Assembly (NCBI GenBank): GCA_017848435.1
Contig: JAFEHU010000071.1
Coordinates: forward strand, 1-40,954
Direction of reading: 5' to 3'
From: Burkholderiaceae bacterium
GTDB taxonomy: Bacteria > Pseudomonadota > Gammaproteobacteria > Burkholderiales > Burkholderiaceae_C
DNA length: 40,954 nucleotides
Below are positions 1-8,261 of this stretch, one piece after another. The notes under the pieces were generated by a model. The model had not been told where the DNA came from, made no database searches, and worked only from the letters and a program-made list of their open reading frames with translations. The position numbers were made by a program, and so were the translations under genes. Each line of letters opens with the position of its first letter. Position 1 is the stretch's first letter.

Positions 1-49
1 GCACTGCGCGTTCGCGGACCTCGGGTGAAAACTTGTTTGACTTCGTCAT
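1..49 (-). CDS. IS3-family transposase OrfA, N-terminus only
   Basis: The minus strand opens with ATG at 49 and reads MTKSNKFSPEVRERAV before the window ends. This is the usual beginning of IS3-family OrfA, the small helix-turn-helix protein that, fused to OrfB by programmed frameshifting, forms the transposase. An AGAGGA ribosome-binding site lies just upstream of the ATG. Only 16 residues are visible, so the family call rests on that start and on the adjacent IS terminus. Confidence 0.75.
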   Translation of the reverse strand, partial: MTKSNKFSPEVRERAV

Positions 50-99
50 GGCTCAATCCTCTCAGAGAAAAGAGCCTCCTCAAAATCCGGGGCGGTTCA
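1..99 (-). mobile_element. End of an IS3-family insertion sequence
   Basis: Read on the minus strand, the element begins at 99 with TGAACCGCCCCGG, a TG-starting terminus typical of IS3-family inverted repeats. It runs through a short leader into orfA at 49. The outer boundary is placed at 99/100 because the integrase coding sequence on the other side ends there. The rest of the element and the target duplication lie outside the window. A repeated IS here would explain why the contig stops. Confidence 0.7.
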
Positions 100-791
100 G
101 ACTCATGCTCCATGGCGATCATCAGGCGAGACATCTCATCGGGAAGCACAAATCTTGAGCGGGACTTCTCCTTGAACTTGTCCATTCCACGGCAGGGATG
201 GTGACCGTCGTAGTAGCTCCACTGGATGGCGCGGCTGTACATCGAGCTGATGAGGGCAATTACGCGGTTTGCCGTCGTTGGGATGCGGCCCATCTTCGCG
301 TGGTGTGCAATCAACTGTGCTCGCGTGATTTCCGACAACCTCAGTTGCGCAAGGTTGACGCCGTACCGATTGGTGTTGATGTGGCGGTCGAACTTGTCGA
401 CGTCTTCCTGATGCGAGACTTTGCGGACGGACGAGTGGCGCTCGTAGTAAATCTTGAAGAAGTCCGCCAGCGTCATCTCATCGCGCTTGGCGCGCATCGC
501 CTCGGCAGGGTTGATGTCCCTTGCGATGTCAGCATTCAAGGCTGCGACGGTGTCGCGAGCTTGCCCGATGGTGACATCGGGATAGCGCCCGATCTTGATG
601 CGCTCGGGCCTGCCGTTGATCTTTCGGTACAGCAGAAAACTCTTTCGACCGGTCTTGCCGACACTGATCGCGAGACCCTTGGCCTCGGTGTCGTAATGGT
701 AGGCGACGCCGGCTGTCGGAAGTGGCAGCTGGTCAAGTGCGCGCTTTGTGAAGTTCAGGCGATTGCTGGGGGTCGGTTGGTCTTTGTGCAT
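100..791 (-). pseudogene. Tyrosine-recombinase integrase, 5' part, disrupted by the IS
   Basis: From ATG at 791 the minus strand is open for about 230 codons up to the IS end. Residues about 8-95 match the DUF4102-type arm-binding domain of P4/phage-type integrases (for example GLAISVGKTGRKSFLLYRK and IKIGRYPDVTIGQARD). Residues about 110-200 match the SAM-like core-binding domain. The gene breaks at LPDEMSRLMIAMEHES, before the catalytic domain, so none of the Arg/His/Tyr active-site residues is encoded here. The frame stays open by chance through the IS to the window end. The gene points away from the nearby tRNA fragment, so its element extends to the left. It was probably the recombinase for that attachment site and is now inactive unless complemented. 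Confidence 0.8.
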
Positions 792-994
792 GCGGGAAAT
801 CTTGCTACGTGGTGGCTACGAAACTCGTGCCTTTTGCAGCAATAGATCGCACGCTTGCTGCCCCGTGCATTTAACGAGGCCAACCACGGTTAATCGAGAC
901 TGACCGTTTGAACCCGCAGGGCTACTGATGTTGTTAACGTCCGTTGTCTACAGAGGGCGACGAGAGGCGAAAAGCAACGTTAGCCACAATCGCG

Positions 995-1039
995 CTCATA
1001 ATCCTTTGGTCGTTGGTTCAAGTCCAACACGCCCTACCA
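995..1039 (+). repeat. 3' half of a CAU-anticodon tRNA (att remnant)
   Basis: Starting in the anticodon loop (CTCATAA), this stretch contains the 3' anticodon-stem strand, a variable region, a perfect T-stem/loop (GTTGG TTCAAGT CCAAC), the 3' acceptor strand and CCA. The sequence upstream (ATCGCG) does not pair with the TCCTT stem strand, so the tRNA is not intact. It is the half-tRNA that tyrosine integrases leave at the distal end of an inserted element. The truncated integrase lies just to the left. The parent tRNA is Ile2(CAU) or elongator Met; the two cannot be told apart from this half. Confidence 0.75.
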
Positions 1040-1049
1040 TTTCGGATGC

Positions 1050-1055
1050 TATAAT
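1050..1055 (+). promoter_or_regulatory. -10 box of the tRNA-Arg promoter
   Basis: A consensus TATAAT lies 10 nt upstream of the mature tRNA-Arg 5' end. No good -35 hexamer is visible at the usual distance, where the sequence is the att tRNA fragment. The insertion may have replaced or weakened an upstream promoter shared by the two tRNAs. Confidence 0.5.
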
Positions 1056-1065
1056 TCAAAGCTTA

Positions 1066-1142
1066 GCGGCTGTAGCTCAGTTGGATAGAGTACTTGGCTA
1101 CGAACCAAGGGGTCGTGGGTTCAATTCCTGCCAGCCGCACCA
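1066..1142 (+). tRNA. tRNA-Arg(ACG)
   Basis: This is a complete 77-nt cloverleaf. The acceptor GCGGCTG pairs with CAGCCGC at 1132-1138, followed by discriminator A and an encoded CCA. The D arm contains GCTC/GAGT. The anticodon stem CTTGG/CCAAG holds the loop CTACGAA, giving anticodon ACG (inosine-modified, reading CGN Arg codons). The T arm is GTGGG/CCTGC with two G-U pairs around TTCAATT. A terminator follows at 1160. A degenerate copy of its 3' half occurs at 24,598-24,644. Confidence 0.95.
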
Positions 1143-1159
1143 AAATCTGCTATCAGATC

Positions 1160-1196
1160 AAAGGCTTACGTGTTCATCACACGTAAGCCTTTGTTT
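1160..1196 (+). terminator. Rho-independent terminator after tRNA-Arg
   Basis: A perfect 13-bp stem (1160-1172 with 1180-1192, arm AAAGGCTTACGTG) has a 7-nt loop and is followed by a T-rich tail. It ends the tRNA-Arg transcript. Confidence 0.85.
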
Positions 1197-1478
1197 TCTG
1201 CGTGACGTTTCTCGTTCTGCTTGAATGCTTTTGGCGGCAGCGCTCCATCCTCTTGGCTCATACCCGTGCCATGCGGCTTCTGGCCATGCGCGTGCGCAGA
1301 CCATGGTTTTGCGCTTTCATGATGGAGATGGCTCGCGCGTTGCCTGTTTGGCCAAGTGATGGGTCGAGGGGGCGGCGTTGGGATGTGTCCGTCAGACACA
1401 GCTCAGGGAAACTTTAAAGCCCAGGTGTGGGGCAGCCTTGGCTTGCAAGCCAAGGCTTTGTTGACTGCGTGAACCACA
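1197..1478. other. Gene-free spacer with a 24-nt perfect palindrome
   Basis: No convincing coding sequence was found between the tRNA terminator and the sensor kinase. The notable element is a perfect palindrome at 1434-1457 (half AGCCTTGGCTTG), downstream of the kinase stop codon on the minus strand. It could form a stem that ends the kinase mRNA, although no T-run follows on that strand. A 6-bp hairpin (TGTGTC/GACACA) is also present near 1385-1401. Confidence 0.5.
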
Positions 1479-2885
1479 CTACGCGGCAGTACAGACGAGG
1501 GGCTCTTGATGCGGTGGCGTTTCAGTCTGCAGTGGATGCAATGGAATGCGGGCCAGCAAGCCCATGCCCTGTGCCGATTCGTCGATCTCGAAGGTGCCAC
1601 CGAGAGACCATACGCGTTCGCGCATGCCCACCAATCCGTTGCCATTGCGCAAAGCGTTTGGAACATGGTCAATGCCACACCCATCGTCCCTGACCGTCCA
1701 GACGATGCTGTCGGGTTCTCGCACAATGGACACTGATACATGGTTTGCCGACGCATGTCGGGCAATATTGGTCAAGGCTTCCTGGGTCATGCGGTAGAGT
1801 GCAAGCAAGATGCCATCGCCCAGCTGTCCGATACCCGGGCGCAAGTCGAGCGTGAACTGCTGCTGGCGTCCTGGTGCGTGTCGCCAACCATCGACGAGTA
1901 GGCGCACCAGCCGTGCGAACTCCTCGACATCAAGTTTGTGGCCGGGTCCATCGGGGCGCAAGCGGCCGAGCAGATCACGTACTTCCTGCTGAATACTGGC
2001 TGTGGCATCGGCGATGTCTGACAGGGCGTAGCGACTTTCCTTGTCCAATCCGGAGGTCTTGGCGAGGTAGCCGGCATTCAGGCGGATGATGGTGAGCTTT
2101 TGTCCCAACTCGTCGTGCAACTCGCGCGCCAGATGGGACCTCTCTTCTTCCTGCACGCTCAGCACCTTGATGCTCAGCATTTTGCGGGATGCTTCAAGCT
2201 CTGCGAGCGATTGGGCGAGCTGATTGATGGCCTGTTCCACCGCGCGGATTTCGAGGATAGGCGAGGGGGCTATGCGTGCGGCATAGTTGCGCCGACCCAT
2301 CTGGGTCAGCATGGCGAGAATCTGGCTGATGGGCCGCAGGGCGCGCTGTATTGCCAACGTCGTGCCTGCGACCAGCGCGATGGACAAGGCCAGAAGCATG
2401 GCCAGCAGGCCCATGAGATTCTCCGCTGCTTCTTCTTGTTCACTGATGAGGTTGGGGCGCAGCGAGACTTGCCACTGCATACCGTCGGTGCGCGCGAGCG
2501 TCCATGAAACGCTGTCCTCTTCTATGACAACGCGTTGGTTTAGCCTGGCCAACCACTCACCTACCCGTCGTGCAAGATCGCCTGAGTAGGTGGGTGTTGA
2601 CCTGAGTACCACCGATCCGTCCGCGCCACGCAGTTCAAACTGGACGTGGCGTAAGTCCTTGGACTGGGCCAATTCCCCGATTCGTGCGAGCGCACCTGGC
2701 ACTTCCGGCGCGGGGATGGACTGCAGCCGGTACACACTTGCCGTCAGCAACTGGAGCTGTCGTGCGCCCTGACCCTCGAGGCGGATGTCCCGAATGGCCT
2801 GCGCAATTGCGATGGCGGTAAAAACAAGCAAACACAGGAACGTCACCAGCAGAATGCGCCACGTCAGATAGTTTTTGAGTTGCAT
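1479..2885 (-). CDS. NarX/UhpB-type membrane sensor histidine kinase
   Basis: This is a 468-residue two-component sensor. It has an N-terminal membrane helix (ILLVTFLCLLVFTAIAIA), a periplasmic region of about 120 residues, a second helix (LLAMLLALSIALVAGTTLA), a HAMP-like linker and a coiled coil. A HisKA_3 dimerisation domain carries the phospho-acceptor His in LARELHDELGQ. The HATPase_c domain has an N-box EALTNIARHA and glycine boxes DDGCGID and GNGLVGMRER. I chose ATG at 2885 because the upstream in-frame start is a TTG with no ribosome-binding site. Kinases of this type pair with NarL/LuxR-type regulators, and one lies at 16,804-17,484. In pseudomonads such a pair (ExaD/ExaE, PedS2/PedR2) controls PQQ alcohol dehydrogenases. 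Pairing of these two proteins is inferred; the genes are 14 kb apart. The signal sensed is unknown. Confidence 0.85.
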   Translation of the reverse strand: MQLKNYLTWRILLVTFLCLLVFTAIAIAQAIRDIRLEGQGARQLQLLTASVYRLQSIPAPEVPGALARIGELAQSKDLRHVQFELRGADGSVVLRSTPTYSGDLARRVGEWLARLNQRVVIEEDSVSWTLARTDGMQWQVSLRPNLISEQEEAAENLMGLLAMLLALSIALVAGTTLAIQRALRPISQILAMLTQMGRRNYAARIAPSPILEIRAVEQAINQLAQSLAELEASRKMLSIKVLSVQEEERSHLARELHDELGQKLTIIRLNAGYLAKTSGLDKESRYALSDIADATASIQQEVRDLLGRLRPDGPGHKLDVEEFARLVRLLVDGWRHAPGRQQQFTLDLRPGIGQLGDGILLALYRMTQEALTNIARHASANHVSVSIVREPDSIVWTVRDDGCGIDHVPNALRNGNGLVGMRERVWSLGGTFEIDESAQGMGLLARIPLHPLQTETPPHQEPLVCTAA

Positions 2886-3226
2886 ACCAAACAGCCCAAG
2901 CAAACAGCCGGCCAAGTCCTGCAATCACACGCAGGCGTAGTACTGCGTGGTAATTGCGTCAATCTGGAACAGGTTTTGAGCGGTGTGTGTCTTTGGGATA
3001 CGCAACGTTTTTGAGCGTCATGGGTGAATTTTCTTTTTTCTACAAAGATGCTCCACCGTGTCTCTGGAATGCTCCATTTCGGCACTGCTTTGTTTTTATT
3101 TGACACAATTTTTACGAAAAAAAGTCGGTGTGAAAAATTCCACAGCTCGGCATGGGAATTGCGCTCACCACTGCGCCGGAAAAGCCGGCGGAGTAGGTAC
3201 GTAATTTCACTTAAAACGGAGACCCC
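2886..3226. other. Divergent control region, sensor kinase / porin
   Basis: This 341-nt gap holds the promoters for the leftward kinase and rightward porin. It is AT-richer than its surroundings around 3090-3140. A TTGACA hexamer on the plus strand sits at 3100-3105, but no clear -10 box follows at 16-18 nt. A ribosome-binding site (GGAGA) precedes the porin ATG. No small gene is seen. Confidence 0.4.
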
Positions 3227-4366
3227 ATGAAACTAAAACATATCGCGGCAGCTGCCATCGCAGCAGCAACACTTCCTGCAGCCTACGCAGTTGACATTCA
3301 GGCCGGAGACTGGACAGTCTCGGTCGGTGGCAACATCAACGCTTTCTACACACAGAGCGAGTGCAAGGGCGGCTCCTTGAATGGCCCTGCATCGGCTGTC
3401 ACCGGCGCTGCCATTGGTGATGCTGCATTGGCGTGCGGTGGCAAGAAGAGCAGCACGGTTGTAGGCAACGGCCTGCTGCCTTCCTACCTGTCGGTCGGTG
3501 CAAAGAGCAAACAGGGTGACTACGACGTGGGCGCTGTCGTGGGCATTGGCGTTGCCGCTGCAACCAACAGTGCCATTGCGCAAAATTCGGAAGTTGACGT
3601 CCGCCAAGCCTACCTGACCTTTGGCAACAAAGACATGGGTACGGTCAAGCTGGGCCGTGACTACGGGACTTTCGGTTTTCTGCCCATCATTAGCGACATG
3701 ACCTTGCTGGGCGTGGGTGCCGCAACGCGTGCCACCCAGAATGGCCGTGTGTCACTGGGCCACATCGGTGCTGGCTATACCTACGTTGGCAACTACGGCC
3801 AGATCGTTTATTCGACCCCTAGCCTGGGCGGTGTCGGCATTGATGTGGGTGTATTCAACCCGATCGACTCCGGTACGTTGACCGCAAAGAACAGCCCGCA
3901 ACTCCAAGCCCGTGCCAGCTTCGGTGGTCAAGGGTTCAAGGCTTGGGTCGCAGGCAAAACCCAGAAATTCGACGGCCCTGCTAGCTTCACAATGAACGCA
4001 GTGGAAGTCGGCGGCTCAGCAAGCCTGGGTGCGTTTGGCTTGGTTGGTAACTACCAGAGCGGCAAGGGCATCGGCATTCTGTCGGATGGCGATCAAGGCA
4101 ATGTGAAAGGCAAGAACTACCTGCTGCAAGGTACCTTCCAGGCAACCGACAAGATCAAGCTTGGTCTTGGTAATGGCCGTAGCCGCAATGAAACTGGAAC
4201 GGGGAGCGGTGTGCGCACCAATGAAAGCACGACTGCCGGTGTGTATTTCGGTCTGACGAAGAGCGTGACCCTCGTTGGTGAATACGCCCAGACAAAATCC
4301 AAAGCGTTCAACAACAACGCAGGCAAACAGAACAGCATTGCTGCTGGCGCAATCTTCTTCTTCTGA
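3227..4366 (+). CDS. Gram-negative general porin, betaproteobacterial type
   Basis: This 379-residue outer-membrane porin has a clear signal peptide (MKLKHIAAAAIAAATLPAAYA, cleaved before VDIQ). Its alternating beta-strand pattern ends in GAIFFF, the C-terminal aromatic residue needed for Bam-mediated assembly. Typical porin_4 motifs are visible (YLTFGNKDMGTVKLGRDYG, and the strand turn GVGIDVGVFNP). Porins of this family are trimers that admit small hydrophilic solutes. The position beside the alcohol-oxidation genes suggests it may let substrate into the periplasm, but no sequence feature shows specificity. It is followed by its own terminator. Confidence 0.9.
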   Translation: MKLKHIAAAAIAAATLPAAYAVDIQAGDWTVSVGGNINAFYTQSECKGGSLNGPASAVTGAAIGDAALACGGKKSSTVVGNGLLPSYLSVGAKSKQGDYDVGAVVGIGVAAATNSAIAQNSEVDVRQAYLTFGNKDMGTVKLGRDYGTFGFLPIISDMTLLGVGAATRATQNGRVSLGHIGAGYTYVGNYGQIVYSTPSLGGVGIDVGVFNPIDSGTLTAKNSPQLQARASFGGQGFKAWVAGKTQKFDGPASFTMNAVEVGGSASLGAFGLVGNYQSGKGIGILSDGDQGNVKGKNYLLQGTFQATDKIKLGLGNGRSRNETGTGSGVRTNESTTAGVYFGLTKSVTLVGEYAQTKSKAFNNNAGKQNSIAAGAIFFF

Positions 4367-4410
4367 TCGATTGCAAAACTAAAACTTAAAGGTTTCTTCG
4401 AGGGGTTGGG

Positions 4411-4443
4411 CTGGCAACTAGGACTAGTTGCCAGTCTTTTTTT
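4411..4443 (+). terminator. Rho-independent terminator of the porin gene
   Basis: A 10-bp perfect stem, CTGGCAACTA (4411-4420) with TAGTTGCCAG (4425-4434), has a GGAC loop and is followed almost at once by a run of Ts. Confidence 0.9.
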
Positions 4444-4499
4444 ATGCCGGCCATTGTAGGGTTTGCGAAACCCAAAGAAAGCGCCTACATGCTGTAGGG

Positions 4500-4561
4500 C
4501 TAGTCTTCGGTGGTTCCGGTTTTGGTTTGCAACAGCTGTTGTTGCAAACGTTTCAGACTAG
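4500..4561. terminator. Nested stem-loop after the TonB receptor operon
   Basis: An inner perfect 10-bp stem, GTTTGCAACA (4525-4534) with TGTTGCAAAC (4540-4549), sits inside an outer 7-bp stem, CTAGTCT (4500-4506) with AGACTAG (4555-4561). It lies just downstream of the receptor stop codon on the minus strand and may protect or end that mRNA. No T-run follows, so it is not a classic intrinsic terminator. Confidence 0.45.
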
Positions 4562-4570
4562 ACGGTCTTG

Positions 4571-6706
4571 CTAGAACCGGTAAATTGCGTGCACGCCGAC
4601 CAGCCAGGTCCGTAACGGCGCAGATTCGAAATAACGCGCGTTGCCTTCGTTGACGATCACTGAGCCGGCGTATTGCGTGTTCGTGAGGTTGTCGATACGG
4701 AAAAATTCCTTGAAGGTCCATTGCCCAGCGTTCTGCTTGAAGCTTACTCGCAGGCTCGCGGTGGTGTAACCAGCGGCGCTGTCGGAGTTTCTGTCATCGA
4801 CAAAAACGCGGCTCACCCGACGCAACTCGATCGCATTCTCCATCCCCCATTCGGGTTGGCGCCAAAGCAGTTCGGCATACAGGCTGGTACGCGGAATACC
4901 AGGAATGCGATTGCCCGATGTCACCAGTACGTTGGGTGCGGCGCATGGTGCAGCCGTGCATGTCCTGAAGTTGTCGGCATAGGTTGCATCCAGCCGGGTT
5001 GCAGCGATGTAGGCGCCGAAGTATTTCGAAAAATCACCCGAGGCACTCAGCTCGATGCCACGGCGTTCCGTATCACCGGCATTTTGAAAGGTGGTGCGCC
5101 CGCCGGAGTTGGTTTGTACAACTATTTCGTTGGCCGTGCGTGCGTTGAAAATGGCTGCGTTGATTTTCCACTGAGCCAAGCGGGACTTGACGCCGATCTC
5201 CCACTGCCTGCTTGTTGCTGCCGAGAGCGCGAGATTCAGGCCGGTTCCGCCTGTGGGTTTGTAAGCCAATTCATTGAGTGTGGGCGTTTCAAAGCCCCTT
5301 CCTGCTGTGGCGTACAGATTGACGTCGTCGCTTGCGTGAAACGTCAAGCCGGCGACCGGATTTGTGGCCCCGTAACTTCTGGCCCCGCTGTCGTTGCCAT
5401 TAGACAGGTACTGGTCTGCAGCACGGAACGATACGCTGGAATGACGAACGCCGGCCAGTGCGGTCCAGCGGTCTGCAAACAGCCATTCACCTTGCAGGTA
5501 CTGGTCAAAACTGCGTACAGCATTGTTCTCGTCGCGTCGCAGTGCCCCCTGAATGCCGGTGGTGGTGCCGACGAAGTTCTGAAAACCCAGTCGATGCTCA
5601 CTCAGTGAGTCGTACGCCAAGCCCACCGTGGTGTTGATCGGCCTGTCCATCAGGCTGCCGCGGAGGGTCCAGCGCGCATCGACGCCGCCGTAGTCCCGCG
5701 CCAAATCAATCACACCGCCCGGATGGGTCGCAGGCGTCTGTGTTGCTACTGGAATAGCCTGAAACTGGGTGGCAGCCCGGCTACCTTTGTAGGCGGTGAA
5801 TTGCAGAGATTGCTCGGCAGAAAGTCGGTGGTCCAGCGTGGCTCCGAGCTGTGTCTGGGACACCGATTTTCGGGTGTTGAAGGTATAAGCGGCGGCGGTT
5901 GCCTGGCGTGGATTGGCCACAAACTCCGTTCGGGAAAGGCCGAGTGGGTCTGCCACGTCCGGCATGTCTACGCTGTTGAGCACGAGCGTGATGCGCGTAT
6001 CGGGCGATGCCGTGTACTTCAGTTTGCCGTTGAACGACGTTCTTTGCGCTGCGCTGTGGTCACGATAACCATCCGTATCGAAGCGGCTCGTGCTGAGGAC
6101 ATAGCTGGCCTTGCCCTCCTGCCCTGAGACCTTCAGGCCCACCCTTCGCAGGTTGTCGCTGCCAAGAAAAACCGAGCTGTCGACCAGCGTCTCAGGCCCG
6201 CCGTCTTCGGTGAAGAGGCTGATGACCCCCCCCGACGAGTTGCCATACAGTGCCGAAAAAGGACCACGCAGGATCTCGATGCGTGCAGCCGACGCCAGAT
6301 CAAAGTGTGATACTTGACCCTGCCCATCGGGTTGCGTTGCAGGAATGCCGTCTGCAAAAAGACGAAGCCCCCGCACGCCAAAGCTGGCGCGAGCACCAAA
6401 CCCCCGCGACGATATCTGGACGTCTTGGGCATAGTTCTGCCGGTTCTGCACGACGATGCCAGGAACCCGCGCCAGCGACTCCGACACATTGACCAACAGG
6501 CGGGCCGCGCCAATCTGACTCTGGTCGACCACATCCACCGACGCAGGCAAATCGAAGCCTGCCTGCGCGTTGCGGGTGACGCTGACAACGACCGGAGACA
6601 GCGTGCCTTCAGCTACTTGTTGTGCAAAGCAGACTGTGTTGGAAAAAGCGGCCGCAGGGCCAAGAAGCCAAAGCCAATGGCCGGCCCGGAATGCCAGAAA
6701 ACGCAT
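4571..6706 (-). CDS. TonB-dependent receptor, PqqU/YncD family
   Basis: This 711-residue outer-membrane receptor has a signal peptide ending near CFA|QQ, a plug domain from about residue 45 to 165, and a 22-strand barrel ending in a terminal Phe (VGVHAIYRF). The plug motifs VQNRQNYAQD, RGFGARASFGVRG, DGIPATQPDGQGQ and LRGPFSALYGNSSGG, and the C-terminal AGSVIVNEGNARYFE, match my recollection of Escherichia coli YncD. YncD has been renamed PqqU because it imports the cofactor PQQ. The gene is third in a minus-strand operon after cytochrome c-550 and an XoxJ-type protein, 53 nt from the latter. Together with a PQQ dehydrogenase and no PQQ biosynthesis genes in the window, a PQQ-uptake role is a strong inference. 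The family placement is secure; the substrate is not proven. Another siderophore-type ligand remains possible. Confidence 0.85.
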   Translation of the reverse strand: MRFLAFRAGHWLWLLGPAAAFSNTVCFAQQVAEGTLSPVVVSVTRNAQAGFDLPASVDVVDQSQIGAARLLVNVSESLARVPGIVVQNRQNYAQDVQISSRGFGARASFGVRGLRLFADGIPATQPDGQGQVSHFDLASAARIEILRGPFSALYGNSSGGVISLFTEDGGPETLVDSSVFLGSDNLRRVGLKVSGQEGKASYVLSTSRFDTDGYRDHSAAQRTSFNGKLKYTASPDTRITLVLNSVDMPDVADPLGLSRTEFVANPRQATAAAYTFNTRKSVSQTQLGATLDHRLSAEQSLQFTAYKGSRAATQFQAIPVATQTPATHPGGVIDLARDYGGVDARWTLRGSLMDRPINTTVGLAYDSLSEHRLGFQNFVGTTTGIQGALRRDENNAVRSFDQYLQGEWLFADRWTALAGVRHSSVSFRAADQYLSNGNDSGARSYGATNPVAGLTFHASDDVNLYATAGRGFETPTLNELAYKPTGGTGLNLALSAATSRQWEIGVKSRLAQWKINAAIFNARTANEIVVQTNSGGRTTFQNAGDTERRGIELSASGDFSKYFGAYIAATRLDATYADNFRTCTAAPCAAPNVLVTSGNRIPGIPRTSLYAELLWRQPEWGMENAIELRRVSRVFVDDRNSDSAAGYTTASLRVSFKQNAGQWTFKEFFRIDNLTNTQYAGSVIVNEGNARYFESAPLRTWLVGVHAIYRF

Positions 6707-6759
6707 CGTGTGTCAGGGTAGGGGGTGGATAAGGCTGAAGGGACCAACGGGGCTGCTGC

Positions 6760-7614
6760 TCACAACTTCCCGAGGCTGATGCCTTCCTGTTCAAAGATGG
6801 CCTTGAGTTCGCCCCTTGTGTTCAGGGATGCCAGCGCGCTTTCGAGTGCTTTTGCAAGATCGGTTTCGTCGGCTTTTACGGCCATGCCTACCGGCCACCC
6901 GTTGGGGGGGAGCCCCATCAAAGCAAGAGTGGCAAAGGCGTAATCAGCGCTGGGCGCTTTCGCTGCATGCAGTTCTGCTTCAATTTGCGCCTTGGTGGCA
7001 AGGACGGCGGCCACCTTGCCAGAAAACAAGGCGGCCATTGCTTCTGCGGGTGAATTGAGAATGCTGACCTTGTCGCGCAGCTTTCCCCCCTGCGCGCCAA
7101 GCAGAGCGCTTGCGGCAGCGGTTCCGCGTTCGACACCGAGTGGCAGGCCTTGCAGGTCGTCAACTGTGTTGATCTGGGCGACCTGTTTCTTGTTGTGCAC
7201 AAAAACCACGGTTTCGCGGTAGTACGGCGCGAATATCAGGGACTGGCGGTTTCCCTGGATGAAATTGCGGTCGACGGGGACGTGCAGCATCACATGGGCT
7301 GGGCCATAACCGAGGTAGTGACCGCGCCACACCATGTTGCGCAGGTCGTCCATCATGTTTTCTCCCGCGTCAAAGGGCAGCAATGACAACTTGAGCCCCA
7401 TCTCCTTGGCCAGCGCGGCTGCCAGAGCCACCTCGACTCCCTGGAGGGCGCCGGTGGTGCCATATGAGAACGGCGCAAAGTCCTTGTAGACCGCTACTTT
7501 GAGCACGCCACCGGCACGCACCTTTTCAAGTTCGGCATTTGCCCACAACGGGCTGATGCCTGTGAGACCCATGGAAACGGCTTGCGCGAAGCGGCGCCGG
7601 TTGATACCCGTCAT
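6760..7614 (-). CDS. XoxJ/MoxJ-like periplasmic binding protein, quinoprotein-associated
   Basis: This 284-residue protein has an export signal containing NRRRFAQAVSMG, a possible Tat-type RR motif, followed by a family-3 solute-binding fold (GVLKVAVYKDFAPFSYG, GVEVALAAALAKEMG). The segment GHYLGYGPAHVMLHVPVD is characteristic of the subgroup found with PQQ alcohol dehydrogenases. Relatives (MxaJ/XoxJ) are thought to help activate or assemble the dehydrogenase rather than feed an ABC transporter, and no permease or ATPase gene is present here. ATG at 7614 is preferred over the longer frame because AGGAG precedes it. It is co-transcribed with the cytochrome upstream (66-nt gap) and the TonB receptor downstream. 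Confidence 0.85.
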   Translation of the reverse strand: MTGINRRRFAQAVSMGLTGISPLWANAELEKVRAGGVLKVAVYKDFAPFSYGTTGALQGVEVALAAALAKEMGLKLSLLPFDAGENMMDDLRNMVWRGHYLGYGPAHVMLHVPVDRNFIQGNRQSLIFAPYYRETVVFVHNKKQVAQINTVDDLQGLPLGVERGTAAASALLGAQGGKLRDKVSILNSPAEAMAALFSGKVAAVLATKAQIEAELHAAKAPSADYAFATLALMGLPPNGWPVGMAVKADETDLAKALESALASLNTRGELKAIFEQEGISLGKL

Positions 7615-7680
7615 TGTTGCTCCTGTATTTGTGGTTGTACTTGGGCGTGGCGACATTGTTGCCACGCCGGCTTTTCTTGT

Positions 7681-8166
7681 TTATTTTTCGCGACGTGTTT
7701 CCAGGTAGGTCTTGATGGCCCAGATTGCTTCCTGCGACAGGGTGCCTTCGAACGGTGGCATGTAGACGCGGCCGTCACGGGTACGCCCACGGCGCACGGT
7801 GGTTGCGTAGAAGTCGTCAATTTCCTTGAAGCAGGCGGCTTTCTTTCCTGCATCGGCAAGACCTGTGCAGTCGGCGTCGAGTTTGCGCAGGTCTGGGGCG
7901 ATACCGCCAGAAATGGCTTCCAGACCATGGCAGCGCGCGCAGTTCTGGTTGTAAGCCGAAGTGCCTATGCGCAACGCTTCTTTGGTGGCTGGGCCGGTGC
8001 GGTAGGGGTTTTCTGCGCGCCATTTGTCGCCAAGCTGTGGCAGGCTTTTCGTGTCAACCGCTTGTGGCGTCACGTCACCATGTGCCAAGGCGACCAGAGG
8101 CGAACACCCAATCAATAACGCGCATGTGATCGCGGACACAGGCCGACTCAGCCAAAAATTTCTCAT
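7681..8166 (-). CDS. pedF: Cytochrome c-550, PedF type
   Basis: This 161-residue periplasmic c-type cytochrome has a signal peptide (cleaved around ALA|HG), one haem-binding motif CARCH and a likely Met ligand in VYMPPFEG. The spacing and the C-terminal helix (SQEAIWAIKTYLETR) fit the PedF/ExaB-like cytochromes that take electrons from PQQ-dependent alcohol dehydrogenases. It has a good ribosome-binding site (AGAGGAAG) and is the first gene of the leftward operon. A candidate -24/-12 promoter lies about 95 nt upstream. It is expected to serve the dehydrogenase at 22,202, although a second cytochrome sits directly beside that gene. Confidence 0.85.
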   Translation of the reverse strand: MRNFWLSRPVSAITCALLIGCSPLVALAHGDVTPQAVDTKSLPQLGDKWRAENPYRTGPATKEALRIGTSAYNQNCARCHGLEAISGGIAPDLRKLDADCTGLADAGKKAACFKEIDDFYATTVRRGRTRDGRVYMPPFEGTLSQEAIWAIKTYLETRREK

Positions 8167-8261
8167 GTTCTTCCTCTAAACAAAAATATCTAACAGTTAA
8201 ATGCAGGCCATATGCCGCACACTTCAGTATGGAAGCAAATCCTGTACCGCAGAAAGCCGTG

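Noticed and set aside
198-845. Plus-strand open frame of 215 codons
   Set aside because: It is the antisense shadow of the integrase, whose minus-strand translation has clear family motifs.
928-1224. Plus-strand open frame of 98 codons
   Set aside because: It reads through the tRNA fragment, tRNA-Arg and terminator, so it is not a real gene.
3100-3128. TTGACA as the -35 box of the porin promoter
   Set aside because: No -10 hexamer is found at 16-18 nt, so no promoter was called.
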